This document shows, in pieces, positions 1-7,259 of a DNA stretch of 40,293 nt. The stretch lies in NCBI GenBank assembly GCA_017510785.1, contig JAFWMH010000063.1, positions 1-40,293 of the forward strand. Direction: 5' to 3'. This stretch comes from Atopobiaceae bacterium. Its GTDB lineage: Bacteria; Actinomycetota; Coriobacteriia; Coriobacteriales; Atopobiaceae. The position numbers and the translations under genes are program-made. The first letter of the stretch is position 1. The number at the start of each line of letters is the position of its first letter. The notes beneath the pieces are model-generated. The model searched no databases and was not told the DNA's origin. It worked only from the letters and a program-made list of their open reading frames with translations.

Positions 1-11
1 ATCTTCCTCAT
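1..11 (-). CDS. 5' end of a minus-strand gene leaving the window
   Basis: Only the start is visible. On the minus strand an ATG at 11-9 is followed by codons for Arg and Lys and then the window ends. Seven bases before it is an AAAGGA ribosome binding site, the same AAAGGAACG arrangement seen upstream of the glucosidase gene at 4021. No function can be given from three codons. The call rests on the ribosome binding site and spacing alone. Confidence 0.45.
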
Positions 12-640
12 GGTTCGTTCCTTTCTCTCTTCTCTTATCACGTGCCAACAATAAACGTTCCAGCTGAAACCCCCTCCGCCCCGGCCCCCTTGGCCTCGGC
101 GTCGGGTTGTTGGCAGAGAGTATGCCACCGCCCGCCGGCCCGTTTTGCGTAACGCCGCAGGCAGGCACGGGCGTGGCAAAAGCCTCGCGCGGAGCACAGA
201 CGAGCCGCGCTTCTGACCGGGCTAAATGGCAGGATGGGCACCCATTGCCGAAGATGGGTGCAACCCCGGAACGGTGCACAACCCGCATCTTGTGCACAAA
301 GACAGACGGTAAGGCGGAGTCGACGGTTGCTAAACGTCCGGAGTGGTGCACAACGTCGGCAATGGGTGCCAAACCTGCCATCTGGCAGACAAAACCAAGG
401 GGCAAACGGCACTAATGGCACCTAATGGGTGCCAAAAACTGCCACTTAGGCCCCGACCTTGTCTGCCAACCGGCGGAAATGGAACCCAACCTTATCGGTC
501 AATGCCAAAACGTACGCTTAAAACCCCGCCCAACGCCTGGCCGGTGGGTCCGGCACTCCAACAGAACTGCGCGCGGCTGCGGCACCAGAGCGCGGGATGT
601 GTGAATTGTAATGTACTGTAACGCACGGAGAAGTCTAGCA
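12..640. other. gap with short dispersed repeats, no gene seen
   Basis: No convincing gene on either strand. The stretch between about 230 and 440 holds several copies of a short AATGGGTGCC motif in both orientations (for example near 245, 359 and 425). The same motif recurs between 15530 and 15690, so it is a dispersed repeat family and not coding sequence. Open frames here are low-complexity and have no ribosome binding sites. Confidence 0.5.
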
Positions 641-790
641 TTGCCTAGCAGCGTAAGCCAAAATATCCGTTGCCCCAGATGAGACAACGGGTATGATGGG
701 GGTGCCAGCAAGGTCCGTTGGCTTAAAGAGGGGTACGGGCGACGCCGGTTTTTAATTGCTTAAGGCCCGGCTGCAATCCGGGCCTTTGGC
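641..790 (+). ncRNA. candidate structured small RNA with terminator
   Basis: An 8-bp closing stem pairs 654-661 with 718-725. Inside it a 6-bp hairpin pairs CCGTTG (667-672) with CAACGG (685-690). The hairpin loop starts with CCCC (673-676), which can pair with GGGG at 698-702 to give an H-type pseudoknot. About 35 bases after the closing stem there is a strong hairpin followed by a T-rich run (762-790). There is no reading frame with a ribosome binding site. I do not recognise the family: it lacks the SRP, tmRNA, RNase P and T-box signatures I looked for. It could be a riboswitch without its gene or a small regulatory RNA. Confidence 0.35.
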
Positions 791-792
791 TT
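762..792 (+). terminator. hairpin terminator after candidate RNA
   Basis: AAGGCCCGG (762-770) pairs with CCGGGCCTT (778-786), a 9-bp stem with a 7-base loop. The following TTTGGCTTT is a loose T tract on the plus strand. Confidence 0.55.
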
Positions 793-857
793 TCTAGCCG
801 AACACCATCCGCTATTCGCGCTTCCTCCTTCCCCACAGCTCCCGTGCCCGCCCGCCA

Positions 858-943
858 TCAAGGCGAGCCGTGCGATCACGGACGCCGAACTCGGCCGCCA
901 TCAAAGCGAGCCATGCGATCACGGTCGTCGAACTCGGCCGCCA
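858..943. repeat. 43-bp tandem duplication
   Basis: Positions 858-900 and 901-943 are two copies of a 43-bp unit ending in AACTCGGCCGCCA, differing at a few positions. The surrounding 800-1203 interval shows no gene with a start signal. On the minus strand the unit reads in frame as MAAEF-type sequence, which may be a fragment of a lost gene, but I cannot name it. Confidence 0.6.
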
Positions 944-1203
944 TCGCGGCGACCACGAGTCCTGCAAAGAATTCGAACGTGGGCATCGTGGCACCTTTGC
1001 CCAGCGCGCTCTGCGTGATAGCTTTCAGTTGCAGTGGCTCGTGCGCCCGCGCGCTGTGGCCGCTGCCCGACGCTCTTGTCCGCGACCCGTCAGAACGCGC
1101 GATCGAATCGACCAGCGAGGGGGCGTCAAGCGGTGACGCGAGGGCACCGCGCGGAGCGGGGGAGACTACTTCGCCCCGCCGCCGTGCTCCATGGGAAGCC
1201 CAC

Positions 1204-2304
1204 TCACACCAGCCGCAAGTTACCGCGTTTTCCCTCGTCGTCGCCCGTTTCGTCCCTTTCCTCGATGAGATGCTCGAGTCCCATACTATACAAAGACATC
1301 TCGGCCAGCTTCATCCCGTCGTCGGTGAGATAAACCGACTTTGCCTTGTTAGTGCAAGAGATAAGGTCCATTTTGCGCAGCCAGTCGAGTGCGTCCCAGT
1401 CCGCAGATTTCCACGCTCGATGCGTCGGGCCGGCCACGCCCTTCTCCTCCCATGATGTGAGGTAGAACAGCATTAAGGTAAACTCACGGATGATCTCCTC
1501 GCGGGTTGGAAGTGCCTGATCGTCCTCGTTTTGGGAATACTCGGGCGTCGGTTCGCGCCCCATGCCTGGCTCGTGCGTCGCTTCGTGCCCCATGCCTATG
1601 TCGGGCATCGGTTCGCGTCCCACGTCTAGCAGGTCGCCAAACCCAATGCTTTGTGCTATCCCCGCATAAAGCGCGTCAAGAAAGTCCATACCTCTCGGTC
1701 CAAACAAATCGGCGTACTCGTCGTCACTCGGATTGTTAAAGTCCTCACAGCTCGCCAGCCACGTGGGCATGCACGTTTTGATGTCGTCGAGCAATACGTC
1801 GTAGGATGCGCGTGCGATGTGGCCCTTCTCGAGCATGCACTTATAAAACTTCTTGAACGAGGTGGCGTTTTGCCTGATGGTCGTGGGCGTTGACCACGTG
1901 CACTTGCGGATAAAGAAGTACCCCAGGAAGTCATCCATCCTGGCGCACCCTTCTTCCATCCCATAGGCTTTCTCGCGCAAAAGGTACGCGTTAATAAAAA
2001 AGTCGACGTTGTGGATGTGTCTTTGAATGGTTTTGTCCGAAAGACCTGCTGCCTTGAGCCACTCCTCGAACTCGTTCAAATATTCCTCGTTTTCGGCCCT
2101 GCGCTCGTCGCAGGCTCGCTCATAGTCCTCATAAGAACTGTTCTGGTCGCTGTTGAGGTGCAAAACGGTGCCCTGCTTCTCGTCGCGCATGTCGTCTCCC
2201 AACGATTGAGCCATATACTGCTGGCTAATGCCGTTATAAAACCCGTCGCGGGTATAGTAGCGTGACGTTGCATAATCGACAACGCCAATCATACAACACC
2301 GCAC
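1204..2304 (-). CDS. recombinase-type SAM-like domain fused to DUF6429
   Basis: A protein of about 366 residues. Residues about 75-200 (EEWLKAAGLSDKTIQRHIHN and on) resemble the N-terminal SAM-like core-binding domain of tyrosine recombinases and integrases. Residues about 275-345, with the LMLFYLTSWEE and RAWKSADWDALDWL motifs, match my memory of DUF6429. Between them is a low-complexity linker with repeated GREP/GMGHE units. The catalytic Arg-His-Arg-Tyr domain of a recombinase is absent, so this is likely a DNA-binding or regulatory protein and not an active recombinase. The start is uncertain: the first ATG has AAGGG about 13 bases upstream, and Met5 and Met31 are alternatives. The domain calls are from motif memory, not a search. 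Confidence 0.75.
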   Translation of the reverse strand: MRCCMIGVVDYATSRYYTRDGFYNGISQQYMAQSLGDDMRDEKQGTVLHLNSDQNSSYEDYERACDERRAENEEYLNEFEEWLKAAGLSDKTIQRHIHNVDFFINAYLLREKAYGMEEGCARMDDFLGYFFIRKCTWSTPTTIRQNATSFKKFYKCMLEKGHIARASYDVLLDDIKTCMPTWLASCEDFNNPSDDEYADLFGPRGMDFLDALYAGIAQSIGFGDLLDVGREPMPDIGMGHEATHEPGMGREPTPEYSQNEDDQALPTREEIIREFTLMLFYLTSWEEKGVAGPTHRAWKSADWDALDWLRKMDLISCTNKAKSVYLTDDGMKLAEMSLYSMGLEHLIEERDETGDDEGKRGNLRLV

Positions 2305-2350
2305 ATCGTGTGCTGTTATCCCTTTGGCACGTCAAACTGGGCCCCACATG

Positions 2351-2560
2351 AGCGAGGCCCCGACCGGGCAAACCGAACCAAGCGAGGCCCCGACCGGCCA
2401 AGCCGAACCGGGCAAGCGGCCAAGCCGAACCCGGCAAACCCGAACCGGCCAAGCCGAACCGGGCAGCCGGGCAAACCGAACCGGCCAAGCCGAGCCGGGC
2501 AGCCGGGCAAACCGAACCGGCCAAGCCGAACCGGGCGGCCCGAACGGGCACGCCCCACCC
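2351..2560. repeat. GC-rich tandem repeats (30-bp and 36-bp units)
   Basis: Two 30-bp units (2351-2380, 2381-2410) start AGCGAGGCCCCGACCGG. They are followed by 36-bp units at 2447-2482, 2483-2518 and a partial third from 2519, all built from GGCCAAGCCGAACC and GGGCAAACCGAACC blocks. The array fills the gap between the 3' end of the glucosidase gene (2585) and the 5' end of the DUF6429 gene (2304). It is open in several frames because of its composition; I do not read it as coding. Confidence 0.8.
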
Positions 2561-2584
2561 GGGCACGCCCGAACCAATCGAGCC

Positions 2585-4060
<1,476 letters not shown>

Positions 4061-4200
4061 CTATAGCAAATGATGGTTTGAGCTCTGGAAACGGTGCGCC
4101 GCCAATCGGTCCGTGGCGAGAACCGCTCGGGATGGAATGCTTGTAATCCTGTATCGTCCGTGGTCCGTGGAGCACTTCAGGCGAGAGGCGCTCGGGATGG

Positions 4201-4235
4201 AATGCTGGCACGGCTCGTGCGGACGTGCCAGCATT
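4201..4235 (-). terminator. 12-bp perfect hairpin between two minus-strand genes
   Basis: AATGCTGGCACG (4201-4212) and CGTGCCAGCATT (4224-4235) form a perfect 12-bp stem with an 11-base loop. It lies 63 bases past the stop of the gene at 4299-6596 and could end that transcript. It lacks a T run. A CGCTCGGGATGGAATGCT direct repeat (about 4125 and 4190) also sits in this gap, so the hairpin may instead be part of a repeat element. Confidence 0.4.
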
Positions 4236-4298
4236 CGCGGCATGCCGCGTTTCGATGCGGAGACAAAAGCCACGGGGCGAACGCTTTTCTCTCATGCA

Positions 4299-6596
4299 CT
4301 AACCTATGAAGAAGCCCTCGTCGAAGAGGCTTATCACCGCGGGATCGTCGCTGCGGCCGACGCATACGCACACATCGGCATCTTCGGGCGTGGCGGCGAG
4401 CGTTGCGTCCTGCGCCTCGAAAAGCGCGGCCAGATAGTCGCCAAGCGAGAAGCCCACCTCACCAAGTGGCAGGTCGGCTCCGCGGAGGATGCGCACGTAG
4501 TGCCCGTCGAAGTCGACGACCGCATAGTCCATGTTGGTTCCCTTGCCCGTGAGGTCGTCACGGAAGAGGAGGTTTTCGGGGTTATAGAGCGTGACGTTGG
4601 TGTCGGTTCCCTTCACGACCAGTGCGCCCGAATAGCACGTGGAGATGTCGTTCCAGTCGCGAGCGCCAGAAAAGATGTGCTGGTGTTGCACCACGAACCT
4701 GACGCCCTCGTCGCGTGCCTTGCCCATGTGCGCATCGAGATACTCAACGGAATTGTGGCTTGTGGTGATGTCGCCGCTCGTTACCATGCTGTTGGTCGCG
4801 TAGCGCGAGTTCCAGCCGATGTTGATTGGCTTGCCGTCCTTCGCGAGGCCGACGAAATGCAGGTCCACGTCCACGCGCGTCCTGCGCTCGTCCCAAAAGG
4901 TGAAGAAGCGCACCGTTTGGTCGTCGGGCAACTCGTACGCAATCCCCACGGGCGGCCAGGCGGTTCCGGTGCTGCCCGCGTCGTTGGGCATGAGAATCGA
5001 GCCCGCGAGTGAGACGCCCGCTGTTTGGAGATAAATGCTCTTTCCTTTAAGCGGCGTGTCGAGCTCGCGCAGACGTAGGACGACGAGATCACGTATGATG
5101 CGGCGTAGGCGCGCGTTCGCGGGCGGCTCGTTGGGTTGCTCTATGTGGAACGCCGCGTAGCCAGACGAGCCGAGACGGTAGCGTGGTGTAGCTTCGCTCA
5201 TAATGGTGAGCGTGCGTACGAGCGTGGGGAGGGAATAGCTCTTTGCGTGTCGCGAGAGCTCCCCGCGCAGCATGACTTCCGGACATTTGTTCTTCACGAG
5301 ACGGTTAAGCGAGCGAAAGAGCATGCCGGGACGCATGCCGTAGTGGGCGAGGAGGGCCTGCCAGGCGACCTCGAGCTGGTCGGGCGCCTCGTCGGTGCGT
5401 TTGTTTTCATGCTTGATGAGTCGTGCGAACGCATCGCGTAGCCGTTCGGGTAGCGTAGTCTTATACGTATTCAAAGCGTCGTCGACCTCGCTTCGGGCAG
5501 GTTGCTTCGCCTCTTCGACTGCTTGCCACAGCTGCTCGAGACGTGTTGCCCACGAGACGACTTGTCCCGACCATACCAGCTCGCAGGCTTTGCGCAGGTG
5601 TGGGCCGGCAAAGCGCTCGATGGAGAGGTAATTCGTTGCCTTTCGATCCTTCTTGCCCGCGTCAACGATGTTGCAGGCGATGCTCATGGCGGAGAAGCGC
5701 TCGAATGCCCTGCACAGGCCCTTCTTTTGGCGCGTGGCGAGATGGCCCGTTGCGCCGCGTGCGGCAAGAACGTATTGCGTCGCCTTGAGTAGGTCGCCGG
5801 GATGCTGGGCGAGTCCTCCGGCGACGCGCGTGAGCATGCGAGAATCGCCTTCGGACGCGATGCGGATAAGCTCCATCATGTTTTCGTGGAAGGCAACTTT
5901 GGGGAAGCCCGTCTGTACGTCCTCCTCGCCGAGGTCGGAGAACACTTCGAGCGTAGTTTGCATCTCGGCCGGATGCATGCGCGTGGCACGGCCAAGGCGT
6001 GCCTCAACGACGCTGCGCAGGTCCTCGACGGTGAGGATGAGGTGCAGCACCTTGGGCGCGACGAGCGTTTCATCGCTTTTGGTCTTGGGCGTTGACTCGA
6101 CGTCGGGGAGCCAGCCCTCGTCAACCGTCACGTCAAGGCCGTGGAGTCCCGCTAAAAGCTCGACTCCGTACGTCGAAAGATAATGCATTGCCTGGTGGAA
6201 GCGGAACGTCGCCTCGTCCATATCCATTACCTGAGAAGGGAAGTCGGGGTACATTGGCGTTGCCTTGACGTCGGGCACGAACCGCTTGAGGTCGGCAAGG
6301 GGGTTGACGCCCTTCTCCCCGAGTCCTTCGGCCACGGGCAGGAAGCTGGTGCCTGCTGCGAGTACTGCCATATGGTGGTGGTAGGCGGCCAACGCAAGGA
6401 TGGACGGCTGGGAGAGCGTGTAGCCCGTTCCCCCGAGGTTCGTGTTCGCCGTGACGGCCCATGTCATGTCTTCGCCATCGAGCTCGATGCCCTCGAGGTC
6501 GGCGCGATGCGCGAAGAGCGGATAATATAGAATACCAAACGCTTCGAAGGGCGCCTTGCGCGCTTCGTACCAGGGAATGGTGTGCGTTGTGGACAT
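4299..6596 (-). CDS. large protein of the MXAN_6230/SCO0854 type
   Basis: A 765-residue protein without signal peptide or membrane segment. The C-terminal third (about residues 530-760) runs through a GKSIYLQTAGVSLAGSILMP strand, a TFWDERRTRVDVDLHFVGL block, SGDIT, and EGVRFVVQHQHIFSG. This order matches what I recall of actinobacterial and myxobacterial MXAN_6230/SCO0854 proteins, where the 'R-D-DLD' block resembles the calcium-binding TerD fold of tellurite and stress resistance proteins. The middle (about 200-500) is helical and also fits that family. The N-terminal RING-like zinc domain of the named family is not apparent here. I chose ATG 6596 because GGGAGAG sits 5 bases upstream; the frame is open further upstream, but that stretch is arginine-rich and lacks a ribosome binding site. 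Molecular function is unknown. Confidence 0.75.
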   Translation of the reverse strand: MSTTHTIPWYEARKAPFEAFGILYYPLFAHRADLEGIELDGEDMTWAVTANTNLGGTGYTLSQPSILALAAYHHHMAVLAAGTSFLPVAEGLGEKGVNPLADLKRFVPDVKATPMYPDFPSQVMDMDEATFRFHQAMHYLSTYGVELLAGLHGLDVTVDEGWLPDVESTPKTKSDETLVAPKVLHLILTVEDLRSVVEARLGRATRMHPAEMQTTLEVFSDLGEEDVQTGFPKVAFHENMMELIRIASEGDSRMLTRVAGGLAQHPGDLLKATQYVLAARGATGHLATRQKKGLCRAFERFSAMSIACNIVDAGKKDRKATNYLSIERFAGPHLRKACELVWSGQVVSWATRLEQLWQAVEEAKQPARSEVDDALNTYKTTLPERLRDAFARLIKHENKRTDEAPDQLEVAWQALLAHYGMRPGMLFRSLNRLVKNKCPEVMLRGELSRHAKSYSLPTLVRTLTIMSEATPRYRLGSSGYAAFHIEQPNEPPANARLRRIIRDLVVLRLRELDTPLKGKSIYLQTAGVSLAGSILMPNDAGSTGTAWPPVGIAYELPDDQTVRFFTFWDERRTRVDVDLHFVGLAKDGKPINIGWNSRYATNSMVTSGDITTSHNSVEYLDAHMGKARDEGVRFVVQHQHIFSGARDWNDISTCYSGALVVKGTDTNVTLYNPENLLFRDDLTGKGTNMDYAVVDFDGHYVRILRGADLPLGEVGFSLGDYLAALFEAQDATLAATPEDADVCVCVGRSDDPAVISLFDEGFFIG

Positions 6597-6867
6597 CGCT
6601 GCTCTCCCTACCATACGAATCGAAGGACGTCCGTGTGTGGACTGCCGACTTCGGATTTCCGATTGCTTGCTGCTCACGTCTCGCACCTGCGTTCTGCGGC
6701 CGCGCGTATTCCGCCGCAGGGCCCTTGCCGCGCGATGCGGCCGAGCGCGCTGCAGATGCGTCGGTGCCACTCATAGAGCGGCGGTTTAGGCGTGGCGCAG
6801 AACTATGGCGCAAAAGGTGTGAGCGGTTTCCCTTGCCGAGATTCATACTACCATGAGAGAATCTTGT

Positions 6868-6896
6868 TTGACGCTCCAATCGCGCTGTGCTATGCA
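6868..6896 (+). promoter_or_regulatory. sigma-70 promoter of the permuted tRNA unit
   Basis: TTGACG (6868-6873) and TATGCA (6891-6896) are separated by exactly 17 bases. Transcription would begin near 6902-6904, about 30 bases before the first tRNA segment. Confidence 0.7.
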
Positions 6897-6900
6897 TTTG

Positions 6901-7034
6901 GTGGCAGTCGTAGTTGCTGGTTACTTTTATTATGCCTTCCACGCAGGAGGTGCGGGTTCGAGTCCCGCCAGACGCCGAGCGTCTGTAGCTTAATTGGCAG
7001 AGCGCCTAAAGATACCAGCACGTTGGACAGCCAC
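6901..7034 (+). other. leader-trailer helix flanking the permuted tRNA
   Basis: The bases before and after the tRNA segments pair with each other: GTGGC (6901-6905) with GCCAC (7030-7034), GTC (6907-6909) with GAC (7026-7028), TGCTGGT (6915-6921) with ACCAGCA (7014-7020), and CTTT (6924-6927) with AAAG (7008-7011). The helix ends directly at the 5' half (…CCT at 7007) and leaves TATTAT (6928-6933) bulged before the 3' half. It would hold the two halves together at the anticodon stem. It is not a canonical bulge-helix-bulge site. Confidence 0.65.
6934..7007 (+). tRNA. circularly permuted tRNA-Gly(UCC), 3' half before 5' half
   Basis: Reading 5' to 3', the gene begins in the anticodon stem. 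It has GC (6934-6935, positions 30-31), loop CTTCCAC with anticodon TCC at 6938-6940, stem GCAGG (6943-6947), variable AGGT, T-stem GCGGG, loop TTCGAGT, CCCGC, and the 3' acceptor strand CAGACGC (6969-6975). After only CGA (6976-6978) comes the 5' acceptor strand GCGTCTG (6979-6985), then TA, a D-arm GCTT-AATTGGCA-GAGC (6988-7003), G26 and CCT (7005-7007, positions 27-29). Joining 7007 to 6934 gives CCTGC/GCAGG and a perfect cloverleaf. It has U8, A14, A15-U48, G18-G19, A21, U33 and A37, plus the glycine identity pairs G1-C72, C2-G71 and G3-C70 and C35-C36. The base after position 72 is C, not the U73 usual in bacterial tRNA-Gly. No ordinary 5' half lies upstream and no 3' half downstream. Confidence 0.78.
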
Positions 7035-7036
7035 TT

Positions 7037-7067
7037 CGGGACGTCGTTCGCGGCGTCCCGTTTTGTT
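7037..7067 (+). terminator. rho-independent terminator of the permuted tRNA unit
   Basis: CGGGACGTCG (7037-7046) pairs with CGGCGTCCCG (7051-7060) around a TTCG tetraloop, then TTTTGTT. A 10-bp stem with an extra-stable UUCG loop and T run is a textbook intrinsic terminator. It defines a transcript of about 165 bases with the promoter at 6868. Confidence 0.85.
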
Positions 7068-7259
7068 GTGCGCCGCGCATGCCGCGTGCAGAAGATGATT
7101 TCCAGTACGCCCATGAGCCGTCATTTCCTGCGGTGATTCGTCGGTGCCGAACCCCGCAGGGTCCGCCCGACTAGCGTCCACGCGAATGAGCACATAAACG
7201 CAATTATTGAATCGACTGTTGTTATCATTGAGCTGTACGAGAGCAGAAAGGAGTGTGCT

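Noticed and set aside
641..790. SRP RNA, tmRNA or T-box leader
   Set aside because: The signature sequences of these RNAs that I know (GGAAGCAGCC-type loop, GGGGCTG start, T-box AGGGTGGNACCGCG) are not found.
2351..2560. Protein with repetitive Pro/Asn/Arg motifs coded by the tandem repeats
   Set aside because: Several frames stay open because the repeat period is a multiple of three and contains no stops. No ribosome binding site or conserved domain supports translation.
6934..7020. Two ordinary, adjacent tRNA genes cut in half
   Set aside because: The only T-arm lies before the only good D-arm, the acceptor strands CAGACGC and GCGTCTG are exactly complementary, and no 5' half upstream or 3' half downstream completes either one. 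A permuted single tRNA explains all parts.
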